42,110 bases of DNA from Candidatus Roseilinea sp. NK_OTU-006 (GCF_012931985.1 NZ_JAAFGM010000027.1:1-42110); one strand, 5' to 3'; counted from the stretch's first letter, positions 15,234 to 23,965 are shown. The notes: generated from the sequence alone by a model not told the origin. Numbers and translations: made by a program.

Positions 15234-16625
15234 TCACAGCGTGATCACCGGCTGCTCCTGAAGCACCATGCCGGTGAGGTCGTATTCCAGCGCGCCGGTG
15301 ATCTTGACAGGCGCCATCTCCCCTGCGGGTAACGTACCCTCGATGATCACCAGCCCGTCTACTTCCGGCGCATCGCGGTAGGTGCGACCGATGCTGATGG
15401 CTTGTTCCGGGTCGTTGCCCTCGATCAGCGCGGTGAGCGTCGCGCCAACGAAACGCTGGTTTTTGACCAGCGAGATCTGCTGCTGCCGGCGCATGAGCAC
15501 ATCGCGGCGCGCCTCGGCGACTTCGGCAGGCACCTGGTTGGGCATCCGGCCGCTGGGCGTGTTGGCCTCGAAGGAGTAGGTGAAGACGCCGACGCGGTCG
15601 AATTGCATCTCCTCGATGAACTGCACCAGCGCGTCGAACTCGGCGTCGGTCTCGCCGGGGAAGCCGACGATAAAGGTGGTGCGCACGGCCAGGCCGGGGA
15701 TGGCCGCGCGCATCTTACCGATCGTCCGATGAACCCACTCGATGTTGCTCGGCCGGCGCATACGGCGCAAGGTGTCCGGATGGGCGTGCTGCAACGGGAT
15801 GTCTAAGTACTTCACCACCTTGTCGTTTGTAGCCATCACTTCGATCAGGCGGTCGGTGACTGCGCCGGGGTAGGCATACATCAGCCGCACCCAGTCGAGC
15901 TGGGGCGCGGCGCGGGTGATGTCGGTGATCAAGTGCGCCAGGCCATCGCGCAGGCCGATGTCGTTGCCGTAATCGGTCAGGTCTTGCGCGATCAAGATCA
16001 ACTCGCGCACGCCGCGTTGCGCCAGATGACGGGCCTCATCCACAATCAACGCCGGCGGGCGGGACTTCATCGTGCCTTTGATCGCCGGGATGGTGCAGAA
16101 AGCGCAGGGGCGGCGACATCCATCGGCGATTTTGAGGTATGCGCTCGCGCCTTGCCGGGCGGCACGCAGCGCCCCGCGTTCGTCATCACCGACGGTCGTC
16201 GCTTCATCCGGCAGATGGAAGAGTGGCTCGGGCCGGGCGCGACCGCGCAGGCGTTCGATGAATGCGACGATGTCCATCCAGCGGCGCGTGCCGATCACGC
16301 CGTCCAGCCCCGGCACGGCTTCGGCCAACTTTGCCCCCCACAATTGCGCCAGACAACCGGCGGCGATGAGCAATTGGCCATGCCGTTTGCGTTCGGCCAA
16401 ATCGCGCAAGTGGCGAAGCGATTCTTCGCGCGCGGGGCCGATGAAGCCGCAGGTGTTGACGATCAGCACCTCCGCCCGGCGCGCGTCTTCGACGCCACGA
16501 TAGCCGGACGCATCGAGCAATTGGGCGATGCTGTCCGAGTCAACGGTGTTCTTGGCACAGCCAAGCGACAGCAGATAGTAGGACTTCTTCACGTTGAGGA
16601 TGCCTATGGGCTGCCCGCGCTCCAC
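15234..16625 (-). CDS. rimO: Ribosomal protein S12 methylthiotransferase
   Basis: 463 residues, radical-SAM methylthiotransferase that modifies the conserved Asp of ribosomal protein S12. The N-terminal UPF0004 domain has Cys23 (SLGCAKNTVDS, the RimO rather than MiaB form), Cys59 and Cys91 for one [4Fe-4S] cluster. The radical-SAM motif is Cys170, Cys174 and Cys177 (CRRPCAFC). A C-terminal TRAM domain follows. The GTG start at 16625 overlaps the upstream RodZ-like gene by 22 bases; another GTG 11 codons later (before KKSYYLLSLGC) gives the more usual length, and neither has a Shine-Dalgarno site. Translation is probably coupled to the upstream gene. Confidence 0.95.
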   Translation of the reverse strand: MERGQPIGILNVKKSYYLLSLGCAKNTVDSDSIAQLLDASGYRGVEDARRAEVLIVNTCGFIGPAREESLRHLRDLAERKRHGQLLIAAGCLAQLWGAKLAEAVPGLDGVIGTRRWMDIVAFIERLRGRARPEPLFHLPDEATTVGDDERGALRAARQGASAYLKIADGCRRPCAFCTIPAIKGTMKSRPPALIVDEARHLAQRGVRELILIAQDLTDYGNDIGLRDGLAHLITDITRAAPQLDWVRLMYAYPGAVTDRLIEVMATNDKVVKYLDIPLQHAHPDTLRRMRRPSNIEWVHRTIGKMRAAIPGLAVRTTFIVGFPGETDAEFDALVQFIEEMQFDRVGVFTYSFEANTPSGRMPNQVPAEVAEARRDVLMRRQQQISLVKNQRFVGATLTALIEGNDPEQAISIGRTYRDAPEVDGLVIIEGTLPAGEMAPVKITGALEYDLTGMVLQEQPVITL

Positions 16626-17725
16626 GTCTTGACCACCGTCTCGTTGCGCGCACCGAGAGGGCCAAGGCGAACGTTGTTGAGGATGATATCGAACGCGCCA
16701 GCGTTGCCAGTCTCGACCTGGATGTCCTGATTAGCGCTGAAGGGAATGCCCGGGCCGATGGGTGGGATGCCCTCGAACACGACATTGCCATCCACCTTCA
16801 CCCGCACCCAGGCACGTTCGCGCGCGTCGAGGGCAAGCTGCAAGCCGCCGACGAAGGCGGGTTGATTCGGCGCGATCGGTCCGCCTGCTTCGCGGGTGGG
16901 CGGCGCAGCAGCAGGGGCGGGCTGATCGGCAACCGCAAGCGCGCGCGTCGGTTGCGGCGCAAAGATCGTCACCTGTGGCACGAATGCGGGTTCGTCGGCT
17001 ACCGCCGCTGGTGTCTGGGGCGGGAGGACCGAGTTGATCCATTCTCTTATCGCCGGCGCGACGACCAGGATGCAGAAGGCGAGGACGCCGGCAATCGCCA
17101 GCGCGCCCAACCCGTAGGGCAAGTAACGCTCGATCCTCGACGGCCGGAGCATGGCGCCGAATGGCTGTTTCGGCCCACGCGCGCTCATCTTGTTCGGGTC
17201 GTACTCGGCAAACGGCCCGCGGATGTTCTTCAGACGAAACGAAGAACCACTGGCGCGCAGGGGACGGGGGACCGTGATGATCATCGCCTTGCCTGTAGTG
17301 CCGTCACGGCGCGCAACAGCCTGCTGCGAGGAAGCGTAAACGTCTTCCGCCAACGCGCTCACAGATGCAGCGTGGTCATTCGCTGCGTCGGCTGCCTGTG
17401 GCTCGGGCAACGCGACTTGAGTCAATCGAGATACCGGCTTATGACGCATCGGTGGAGGCGGCGCGGGGTCGCGCAACATCAGCACCGGCACGCCCACCTC
17501 TGCTTCGAAGAGCTTGATTGCAGCTTCGGGATTGAGACCGAGATAGCGCGCATAGTTCTTGACGAAGCCTCGACCCGGCGGGCCGTCTGGAAGCTGCGCA
17601 AAGTCGCCCAATTCGATCGCTTCCAGATACTTGCGCCGAATTTTGGTAGCGCGTTCGGCTTCGTCGAGGGTGATCCCGCGGGCATTGCGCGCATCACGAA
17701 TGCGCTGAGCCAACTCAGACGGCAT
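16604..17725 (-). CDS. RodZ-like membrane protein (N-terminal HTH, C-terminal DUF4115)
   Basis: 373 residues from the ATG at 17725. A cytoplasmic HTH_25/Xre-like domain (1-75: LAQRIRDARNARGITLDEAE, and RRKYLEAIELGDFAQLP) leads to a low-complexity linker, one transmembrane helix (about 202-224) and a Pro/Ala-rich stretch. The C-terminal extracytoplasmic DUF4115 domain is at about 295-370 (RAWVRVKVDG, VFEGIPPIGPG). RodZ links MreB to cell shape in rods; no mreB is in the window, so the role is by family only. The frame is open 52 codons further upstream, but that part has no recognisable content, and TAGAAT lies seven bases before the chosen ATG. Confidence 0.88.
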   Translation of the reverse strand: MPSELAQRIRDARNARGITLDEAERATKIRRKYLEAIELGDFAQLPDGPPGRGFVKNYARYLGLNPEAAIKLFEAEVGVPVLMLRDPAPPPPMRHKPVSRLTQVALPEPQAADAANDHAASVSALAEDVYASSQQAVARRDGTTGKAMIITVPRPLRASGSSFRLKNIRGPFAEYDPNKMSARGPKQPFGAMLRPSRIERYLPYGLGALAIAGVLAFCILVVAPAIREWINSVLPPQTPAAVADEPAFVPQVTIFAPQPTRALAVADQPAPAAAPPTREAGGPIAPNQPAFVGGLQLALDARERAWVRVKVDGNVVFEGIPPIGPGIPFSANQDIQVETGNAGAFDIILNNVRLGPLGARNETVVKTWSAGSP

Positions 17726-17732
17726 TTGCAAG

Positions 17733-17738
17733 ATTCTA
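17733..17738 (-). promoter_or_regulatory. Putative -10 box, leaderless start of RodZ-like gene
   Basis: TAGAAT on the minus strand is followed by seven bases and the ATG at 17725. No Shine-Dalgarno site is present. No convincing -35. Confidence 0.5.
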
Positions 17739-18063
17739 GCACGCCCGCTCTGGCGACAGCGTGTGGGGCATCGTGCCCTGGCAGGCGATACCTCCGAACG
17801 GACCAGCGCACATGCCCGCGTGCGCATCGGGGCGTTTGTGATAGACTGTTTGCCCAACACTATTAGGCCATGCATCGGCACCCCTCACCGTCGAGGACCG
17901 TCCGACGCGTGCCCAATTTCACGCTTGTACGAGGAGGTGGAATCAGCCCAGCACTTCATTCCGCGCCTATCTCACGTTACTTACGCACGTCATCCCAAGT
18001 CGCGATGATTTGGCATCATGTTTGGAAGTTAAGTTCCTGCAACTCAGGAGGAGAAGGGTAAGA
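17739..18063. other. Intergenic region before the ABC importer operon
   Basis: About 325 bases between divergent genes. Candidate plus-strand promoter pieces include TAGACT (17842-17847) and TATTAG (17862-17867), neither with a good -35. An imperfect dyad, ATGAT-N5-ATCAT (18005-18019), could be an operator, but this is weak. The binding-protein gene has a strong Shine-Dalgarno site, AGGAGGAG (18047-18054). Nothing in this stretch looks coding. Confidence 0.35.
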
Positions 18064-19554
18064 ATGTCTGATCAACATTTGACTCGCACTAATAAGAGAA
18101 TCGCTGCAGCGCTGGCGACTTTTGCCGCGCTATCTCTGCTGGTGGCCGCGTGCGCGCCTGCTGCACCCGCTGCGCCGGCGCAACCTGCCGCGCCTGCCGA
18201 ACAGCCCACCGCGCCTGCTGCACCCGCTGCGCCGGCGCAGTCCACCGCGCCTGCTGAACAGCCCGCCGGAGAGGTGAAGGATTTCGTCACCTGGTACCAG
18301 TACGATGAGACGAACGTAGACCCCAAGTCTGATGAGCGCGTGGGCAACGAATACCTGCGCAAAACCATCCCGTTGTTCAACGAGGCCTTTAAGGGCAAGT
18401 GGCGCTGGGTGAATCAGCCTCAGCCGTTCGATAAGATGGCCACCAACTTGGTGGCGGCCGTGCAATCGGGAGGCGAGGTGCCGGACCTGATGCAGTCGGG
18501 CGATGCGGACCTGGTGCCGTTCATCAAGAACGGTGCAGTGCAAGACCTCACCGACTGGGTGAAAGCACAGCCCTGGTTTTCCGACCTGGATCCTTCGGCC
18601 GTGGCTTCATGCACCGGCCCTGATGGTCGGATTTATTGCGTTCCGGTTGCTATGACGCCGCAAGTCGTATTTGTCTGGCGCGATCACTTCCCGGATGGCT
18701 ATCCCAAGACCCCGGAAGCATTCAAGCAAGCCGCCGAAGCGCTGAAGGCCAAGGGAGTGTATGCCATCACCTATTTCGGTTCAACCGCGTTTGATGGCGA
18801 GGGCACCACGCGCTTCACCAACACACTGATCAAATCCTTCGGCGGCACGTTCGACGACGGCCAGGGGAAGATGAAGCTGGATACGCCTGAGAACGTGGCG
18901 GCGATCACCTTCCTGCGCGAAATTATCGCTGCCGGCTACGTCCACCCGCGCACGTGGGAGGGCACCACTACTCCCTTCATTGAAGAGGACCCGATGAAGA
19001 CTGCCGAGGCCGCGTCGTTCCCCACCGGCATCTTCGGCTATCGCTACGTGAATCCGCTGAAGGCGCCGAACGGCAAGGAATACAACAAGGGCAATGGGGA
19101 AGATATGCTGGATGCCATCACCGCCGGCGATGTCTTCATCGCGCCTTTCTTCGCCCCGGAAGGTCGCAAGCCCGGTTGTGGCACCGGCGTGTCCGGGTTC
19201 GTCATCCCTACCGGTGCGAAGAATGTCGAGGCGGCAAAGGACTACATCAACTGGATCATGACCAAGGAGCAAAACCCGGATTGGGTGCTTGGCCCAGGTG
19301 GTGGCTTCCCGGCGCTGCGCTCCATGTTGCCGGAGATCGAGGCGCGCGCGCCGATAGCCAAAGCGTTCTATGAACAGGCAGCCGCGGCAGTGGCGGCCAG
19401 CGAGTGCCGGCCGTGGTATGGCTCGCTTGAGCGTCGCCAAGAGGCGCAGAAGATCATCCAGAGCACGATCTACAAATTGACCAAGGAAGATCCGACTGCC
19501 GACATTTCGGCGACGCTGAAGGCGGCCGAAGAGGAATACAACAAGGGCAACTAG
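18064..19554 (+). CDS. ABC transporter extracellular solute-binding lipoprotein (sugar type)
   Basis: 496 residues. A signal peptide with lipobox (LLVAAC) gives a lipid-anchored Cys. A linker of Ala/Pro/Gln repeats (19-residue unit twice) precedes a family 1 solute-binding domain (from about residue 75). This domain includes GEVPDLMQSGDADLVPFI, YCVPVAMTPQVVFVWRDHFP and, near the end, IQSTIYKLTKEDP with a final Glu/Lys-rich helix, as in MalE/UgpB-like proteins. Substrate unknown; a sugar or oligosaccharide is likely from the permeases downstream. The ATG at 18064 is set by AGGAGGAG ten bases upstream. Separated from the permease genes by a strong hairpin. Confidence 0.9.
   Translation: MSDQHLTRTNKRIAAALATFAALSLLVAACAPAAPAAPAQPAAPAEQPTAPAAPAAPAQSTAPAEQPAGEVKDFVTWYQYDETNVDPKSDERVGNEYLRKTIPLFNEAFKGKWRWVNQPQPFDKMATNLVAAVQSGGEVPDLMQSGDADLVPFIKNGAVQDLTDWVKAQPWFSDLDPSAVASCTGPDGRIYCVPVAMTPQVVFVWRDHFPDGYPKTPEAFKQAAEALKAKGVYAITYFGSTAFDGEGTTRFTNTLIKSFGGTFDDGQGKMKLDTPENVAAITFLREIIAAGYVHPRTWEGTTTPFIEEDPMKTAEAASFPTGIFGYRYVNPLKAPNGKEYNKGNGEDMLDAITAGDVFIAPFFAPEGRKPGCGTGVSGFVIPTGAKNVEAAKDYINWIMTKEQNPDWVLGPGGGFPALRSMLPEIEARAPIAKAFYEQAAAAVAASECRPWYGSLERRQEAQKIIQSTIYKLTKEDPTADISATLKAAEEEYNKGN
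18154..18267 (+). repeat. Two tandem 57-bp repeats encoding the Ala/Pro linker
   Basis: 18154-18210 and 18211-18267 are near-identical 57-base units, each beginning GCGCCTGCTGCACCCGCTGC and ending GAACAGCCC-ACC or -GCC. They lengthen the linker between lipid anchor and binding domain by 19 residues per copy. Such units change copy number easily by slippage or recombination. Confidence 0.85.
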
Positions 19555-19572
19555 CCCTTCATGCTTCTGAAC

Positions 19573-19606
19573 CCGGTGCGCAGGGGGCCTCTCCCCTGCG
19601 CACCGG
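19573..19606 (+). terminator. 14-bp perfect hairpin between binding protein and permease genes
   Basis: CCGGTGCGCAGGGG pairs perfectly with CCCCTGCGCACCGG around a six-base loop. CTTATCTTC follows, a partial T-run. Hairpins here in ABC operons usually protect or partly terminate the upstream message so that binding protein exceeds permease. Leaky terminator or 3' stabiliser cannot be told apart by eye. Confidence 0.7.
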
Positions 19607-19618
19607 CTTATCTTCGTG

Positions 19619-20596
19619 ATGGCGACACAGGCACAAATCACGAGCACACCCACTCGAACTGCAAACAGACGGATCCGGCAGGGCGGCTTCTTCAACCAAA
19701 CGCTCCCCTTCTGGTTGTTGCTGCCCACGCTGCTTATTCTTGCTGCCATCCAGTTTTATCCTGGCTTTTATTCCATCTGGCTGAGCTTTCAGGAACGTCA
19801 GGGGGCGGTCTGGAACTTCGTTGGACTGCGCAACTTCGAGCGCATCTTCGGCAGCGCAGCCTTCCGCGAGAGCGTCGGCCATACTGTGGTATTCCTGGTG
19901 GGCTACGTCGCGGTGACCCTAACCGCTGCGCTGGTTATCGCCTTGCTCCTCAACCGCCGACTCAAGCTCTCCGGCGTTTACATCACGTTGATCTTCATTC
20001 CGTGGGTCATCGCAGACGTGATCGTCGGCCTGGTGTTTGGGCTGCTGGTTGTGCCGGATTACGGTTTGCTCTCGCCCATCCTCTCCAACCCAACCTTGTT
20101 CCCTCCGAAGGGCATCTCCATCCCATCCGATCCCGCGCCGCGCCCGTGGATTGCTGGTCTCCCTTTCCCGCCCGCGCCGGCCATGTATTACTTGATCCTG
20201 GCCACTGCGTGGCGCGCCTTGCCTTTCGTGACCTTGTTGGTGCTGGCGGCGCTCAAAACTGTGCCTCAGGAGATCGTCGAGAGCGCGCGTATTGACGGCG
20301 CGAATGGCTGGCAGACCTTGCGCTTCATCACCTTGCCGCTCATTTTGCCGACGCTGGTGGTTGCGCTGTTCAACCTGACCTTGGGCGGCATGAACGGCAT
20401 CGGCCTGGTCTTCACCTTGACGCGCGGCGGCCCCGGCACGGCCACGGAAGTGCTGAGCTTTTTGCTCTACACCATCGGCTTTGGCCGGCTGGAGTTTGGG
20501 CGGGCCGCGGCGTTGTCGGTGTTCATCGCGGTCATTAACCTAGCCTTGATCGTATTAACCTTGCGTGTCTCACGCACCGAGGAGCGTGTCGCCTAA
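19619..20596 (+). CDS. ABC transporter permease (MalF/UgpA type)
   Basis: 325 residues with about six transmembrane segments. The cytoplasmic EAA loop that contacts the ATPase reads IVESARIDGANGWQTLRFITLPLI near residue 220. A GTG one codon earlier (19616) is an alternative start. A hydrophilic insertion between helices (around LSPILSNPTLFPPKG) is longer than in most homologues. Second gene of the importer operon; its stop directly abuts the next ATG. With 20597-21553 it should form the membrane heterodimer. Confidence 0.92.
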   Translation: MATQAQITSTPTRTANRRIRQGGFFNQTLPFWLLLPTLLILAAIQFYPGFYSIWLSFQERQGAVWNFVGLRNFERIFGSAAFRESVGHTVVFLVGYVAVTLTAALVIALLLNRRLKLSGVYITLIFIPWVIADVIVGLVFGLLVVPDYGLLSPILSNPTLFPPKGISIPSDPAPRPWIAGLPFPPAPAMYYLILATAWRALPFVTLLVLAALKTVPQEIVESARIDGANGWQTLRFITLPLILPTLVVALFNLTLGGMNGIGLVFTLTRGGPGTATEVLSFLLYTIGFGRLEFGRAAALSVFIAVINLALIVLTLRVSRTEERVA

Positions 20597-21553
20597 ATGT
20601 TCGCTCGTCTTCCCTCTCCTCGCGAGCACGCGCTGCGCAAACAAGTCGAGCCGTGGCTGATCAATAGCGCCGTGATCGTGATCGTGGCCCTGTTGCTGTT
20701 GCCCATCGCGCTCACGCTCAGCACGTCGTTCAAGCGCGAGCAGGACGTACTGCGCCGCCCACCGGTGCTCTTGCCGTGTGATGACCCACAAGGTCATTTC
20801 CGGCTCTCTGCTTGCCGATTTGTCGTTGAGGGCTACGAGCGGGTGATTGCCCCTCGCCCTGATCCGAATGCGTTGCTCGGCGTCAGACTCACCGGCCGCA
20901 TGTTCAGCACCTACCTGCCGAACACGGTGTTGTACGCCTTGCTCTCTTCTGGGCTGGTGTTTGTGCTGGCCGGCTTCGCCGGCTATGCCTTCTCGCGCTA
21001 TCGCTTTCGCGGCCGGCGCGCGCTGATGGTCGCCATCCTCGCCATCACCGGCATCCCTTTGTTGACAAACCTGTTGGCGCTCTATCAGATGGCGGTGGAC
21101 CTGCGCAAGTCGGGCCTCCCTGGCTATGACGAGCGCATGTTCATCATCGCCGTTTATGTGGGCTTTTATTTGCCCATCAGCGTATGGATCGTCAAGGGAT
21201 TCTTCGACACCATCCCGCGGGAGCTGGAAGAAGCAGCGCTGATTGACGGCTGCACGCCCATCGGTGTGCTGTGGCGCATCGTCGTCCCCTTGGCCATGCC
21301 GGGGTTGCTGGCGGCCTTTTTGTTGTGCTTCGTCAACGTGTGGAATGAGTTCATCGCCGGCTACCTGCTGATCACAAAGCGCGACCTGCGCACGGCGATG
21401 TTCGGCATGTACGACTTCCTCAGCCAGAACATCATCAACTATCAGGTCATCGCTGCCGCATGTGTGCTGATCGCAGCGCCGGTGGTAATCCTCTTCCTGT
21501 TCACACGCCAGACCTTCTTCCAAGCGATGACCGAGGGAGCGGTGAAGGGATAG
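20597..21553 (+). CDS. ABC transporter permease (MalG/UgpE type)
   Basis: 318 residues, six predicted transmembrane segments, EAA loop LEEAALIDGCTPIGVLWRIV at about 213-232. The first extracytoplasmic loop, between helices 1 and 2, is long and has two Cys (LPCDD and LSACRF). No ATP-binding gene follows, so the importer must use an ATPase encoded elsewhere, as many sugar importers share an MsmX/UgpC-type subunit. The start codon immediately follows the previous stop. Confidence 0.93.
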   Translation: MFARLPSPREHALRKQVEPWLINSAVIVIVALLLLPIALTLSTSFKREQDVLRRPPVLLPCDDPQGHFRLSACRFVVEGYERVIAPRPDPNALLGVRLTGRMFSTYLPNTVLYALLSSGLVFVLAGFAGYAFSRYRFRGRRALMVAILAITGIPLLTNLLALYQMAVDLRKSGLPGYDERMFIIAVYVGFYLPISVWIVKGFFDTIPRELEEAALIDGCTPIGVLWRIVVPLAMPGLLAAFLLCFVNVWNEFIAGYLLITKRDLRTAMFGMYDFLSQNIINYQVIAAACVLIAAPVVILFLFTRQTFFQAMTEGAVKG

Positions 21554-21627
21554 CCGAGCGTGGCGCAGGCGTGCGGTGTCCCACCCGGGGGATTGAGGTG
21601 CTCCCCGGTGCAGTGGAGGGCGGGGTC

Positions 21628-22566
21628 ATGACGCGCGTGATTTTCATGGGCACGCCGTCGTTTGCTGTGCCGGCCTTGTCGGCGCTGATCGAGGCCAACT
21701 ATGACATCGTGGCCGTAGTCACTCAGCCGGATGCGCCAGCCGGCCGCGGTCGGCAGATTCAATCGCCTCCGGTGAAGGCGCTGGCGCTGCAGCATCGGCT
21801 CCAGGTGATGCAGCCGGATTCGCTGCGTCCGCCCTCGGTCGTTGCTGAGCTGCGCGCGCTTGCGCCCGACGTGATCATCGTCGCAGCGTTTGGGCAGATC
21901 CTGCGCCCAGAGGTGTTGGCGTTGCCTCCCCATGGCTGCCTCAACATCCACGCTTCGCTGTTGCCGCGTTGGCGCGGGGCCTCGCCGGTGAGCGCCGCGA
22001 TTGCGGCGGGTGACGCCGTCACCGGCGTCACGCTGATGCTGATGGAAGCCGGGTTGGATTCCGGCCCGATCATTGCGCAACGCCCTGAGCCGATCCGGCC
22101 GGACGACACGACCGGCTCGCTCACAGAGCGCCTGGCCCGGCTTGGCGCTGCGCTGTTGATCGAAACGCTGCCGGCCTGGTTGGCCGGCGCAATTGTGCCC
22201 CAGCGCCAGGATGAATCGCGCGTCACGCTGGCCGGGCGTTTGAAGAAAGAAGACGGCCGTCTGGATTGGTCGCGCAGTGCCGAAGCGCTGGAGCGGCATG
22301 TGCGCGCCATGTCCCCCTGGCCTTCGGCGTTCACCACCTGGCAGGGACGGCAGATGAAAGTGCTGCGCGCCGCGATCGCCGCGGCTGCGTGCGCTCCAGG
22401 CCTGCCACCCGGCGGCGTGAGCGTGGATCGCAGCGGCGTCTACGTGCGTTGCGGCGACGGCGCATTGCGCCTGCTGGAAGTGCAGATGGAGGGCAAACCG
22501 GCCATGGAGGCCGCTGCCTTCGCGCGCGGCCATCCGAATTTGGCCGGCAGCACACTCGGCCAGTGA
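21628..22566 (+). CDS. fmt: Methionyl-tRNA formyltransferase
   Basis: 312 residues. It formylates initiator Met-tRNA using 10-formyl-THF. Visible features are the N-terminal RVIFMGTPSFAVPAL, the formyltransferase core CLNIHASLLPRWRGASPV (Asn, His of the catalytic set), the Asp in LDSGPI, and a C-terminal OB-like domain. The frame is open 56 codons upstream, but the ATG at 21628 follows GGAGGGCGGGG and gives the family N-terminus. It is 74 bases after the permease gene. The usual partner def (peptide deformylase) is absent here. Confidence 0.95.
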   Translation: MTRVIFMGTPSFAVPALSALIEANYDIVAVVTQPDAPAGRGRQIQSPPVKALALQHRLQVMQPDSLRPPSVVAELRALAPDVIIVAAFGQILRPEVLALPPHGCLNIHASLLPRWRGASPVSAAIAAGDAVTGVTLMLMEAGLDSGPIIAQRPEPIRPDDTTGSLTERLARLGAALLIETLPAWLAGAIVPQRQDESRVTLAGRLKKEDGRLDWSRSAEALERHVRAMSPWPSAFTTWQGRQMKVLRAAIAAAACAPGLPPGGVSVDRSGVYVRCGDGALRLLEVQMEGKPAMEAAAFARGHPNLAGSTLGQ

Positions 22567-22896
22567 CGGAAGCCACCTGACTCCTCCCCACCCTCTCTGC
22601 CGTTGGGTTTCGTCCTTCCGGCGCTGTCCACACAGGCCGTCCAGACGCGCACGAGCAACCCGATCAGCCTGCGCCTCACGCGCCGGGCGCTTTTTCAGAC
22701 TGCCACCACACCGATTCGGCCAGCGATGTCGCGCGATCCAACAGTCGTGCCGTCCAAGCCGCGATCGGCCCACGTGTCCGAGAAAAGTTAGGACGCTCTC
22801 TAAGGCTCCTTTAAGCCTTGATATACTAAACTGCGAGCTTGCTTGGGAGTGAACGGAGTGAACATCGAGTTGCGATTACGCAACGGAAGGAGCGTC
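22567..22896. other. Intergenic region between fmt and the acetyltransferase
   Basis: About 330 bases without a convincing gene. Near its end TATACT (22822-22827) is a likely -10, with a perfect 6-bp inverted repeat AAGGCT-N6-AGCCTT (22802-22819) in the place of the -35, a possible operator. A leader of about 60 bases would precede the start at 22897. The rest shows no structure I can name. Confidence 0.4.
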
Positions 22897-23619
22897 TTGA
22901 GTGAAATCCTGATTCTGAACACCCAAACCGAGTATGTCGAACAGTGCGCCGCCTTGCAGCCGCTATGCTATCCCACCTTAGCCAAAGAAGAACAGTTCAC
23001 GGCGGAGCACTTCCTCAGCCATATTCGGCTGTTCCCAGAAGGCCAATTCATGGCGATTGACCGCGAGACCGGCCACGTCGTCGGCACCACCGCGGGTTTC
23101 CTCACCTACTACGATCAAATAGACCAAGAACACTTTCAGCATCATAAATTTATTGACGCCATCGCCGGTGGATGGCTAACCAATCACAACCCCCACGGCA
23201 ACTATTACTACGGCGTGGATATGTGTGTGCATCCAGACTATCGTGGGCGTGGGATCGCGCGCAGGTTGCACGATGCGCGCAAAGCGTTGTGCAAACGGCT
23301 GAACCTGAAAGGTCAAGTGATCGGCGGCATGATCCCCGGCTTTGCCAATTACAAGCATGTGATGACGGCGCACGAGTATGTGCGCTGCGTGCAAGCCGGA
23401 TTGATCTACGACAGCACGCTGACCACCCAACTGCGCAACGGCTTTGTGCTCCGCGGCATGTTGCAAAACTACCTGAATGATCCCCCAACCGACGGATGGT
23501 CTACGCTGCTGGAATGGCGCAACCCAGACTATGTAGAACCCGGCCAGCCCGCGCCGCCGGTGTCTCAAGACGCATCGCACCCTCCACCGGCGACCGCTCG
23601 CCCGCCCAGCGTTTCATAG
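22897..23619 (+). CDS. GNAT-family N-acetyltransferase
   Basis: 240 residues from a TTG at 22897, chosen because GGAAGGAG lies just upstream; the frame is open back to 22843. The acetyl-CoA binding motif A is VDMCVHPDYRGRGIARRLHDA, preceded by the YYYGVD strand. The fold looks like the GNAT half found fused to carbon-nitrogen hydrolases in some bacteria (GGMIPGFANY, LRGMLQNYLNDPPTDGW), but here it stands alone. The substrate is unknown. The C-terminus is a Pro-rich tail. It precedes the T-box leader but is not obviously part of the trp unit. Confidence 0.8.
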   Translation: MSEILILNTQTEYVEQCAALQPLCYPTLAKEEQFTAEHFLSHIRLFPEGQFMAIDRETGHVVGTTAGFLTYYDQIDQEHFQHHKFIDAIAGGWLTNHNPHGNYYYGVDMCVHPDYRGRGIARRLHDARKALCKRLNLKGQVIGGMIPGFANYKHVMTAHEYVRCVQAGLIYDSTLTTQLRNGFVLRGMLQNYLNDPPTDGWSTLLEWRNPDYVEPGQPAPPVSQDASHPPPATARPPSVS

Positions 23620-23646
23620 GCCGGCATCGCGGCATCGCAGCGCAAA

Positions 23647-23675
23647 TTCACAATTCCGCGCAAAGCCTGTAAAAT
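23647..23675 (+). promoter_or_regulatory. Promoter of the T-box / trpEG unit
   Basis: TTCACA (23647-23652), 17-base spacer, TAAAAT (23670-23675). This is the best -35/-10 pair in the window. It places the transcript start near 23682, just upstream of the T-box stem I. Confidence 0.75.
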
Positions 23676-23681
23676 GGCGAC

Positions 23682-23965
23682 AGCGAAAGGCAAAGAACGA
23701 GACAAGTAGCCCTTCGCAAAAGCGCACAGAGAGCAGCGCGGGTGGGTGAGAGCGCTGCGCGTGGAGCGAAGGGCGAATGGACTCGGGAGCTGCGAGCTGA
23801 ACGGGGCGCCAAAACACGCTCCCAGTAGGTAAGCCGGAGCCGCCACCGTTACAAGGCGGAGCGAATGATGGTTCGCGCAAAAGGGGCGGCTAGATCGGCC
23901 GCCCGAAGCAGGGTGGCACCACGAGCAACGCCTCTCGTCCCTCAAGATGAGAGGCGTTGTTGTTT
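23682..23965 (+). ncRNA. T-box leader (riboswitch) with tryptophan (UGG) specifier
   Basis: Stem I is formed by CGAG (23698-23701) with CTCG (23782-23785), and GCCCTTCGC (23709-23717) with GCGAAGGGC (23766-23774). The loop between has the loop-E pair AGTA on the 5' side and GAA on the 3' side, directly followed by TGG (23778-23780) as specifier codon. AGAGAGC and GGTGGGTGAGAGC in the apical part match the T-box consensus. Stem III (GTAGGTAAGCCGG, CCGTTA) follows, then the T-box GGGTGGCACCACG (23911-23923). Its TGGC can pair with the GCCA end of an uncharged tRNA-Trp. The terminator is AACGCCTCTC (23927-23936) with GAGAGGCGTT (23949-23958), then GTTGTTT. Uncharged tRNA-Trp should favour antitermination into trpE. 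Confidence 0.93.
23927..23965 (+). terminator. Rho-independent terminator of the T-box leader
   Basis: Ten-base perfect stem AACGCCTCTC/GAGAGGCGTT with a 12-base loop and a T-rich tail. Its 5' arm starts four bases after the GGGTGGCACCACG core of the T-box, so it is mutually exclusive with the antiterminator. Confidence 0.9.

Noticed and set aside
17726-17881. 52-codon extension of the RodZ-like frame
   Set aside because: Arg/Cys-rich and unlike the family; a -10 box lies seven bases before the inner ATG.
21584-21608. Hairpin CACCCGGGG / CCCCGGTG between permease and fmt
   Set aside because: Imperfect stem with a bulge and no T-run; too weak to call a terminator.
22603-22791. 62-codon frame between fmt and the acetyltransferase
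   Set aside because: No start signal, low complexity and no motifs; treated as non-coding.
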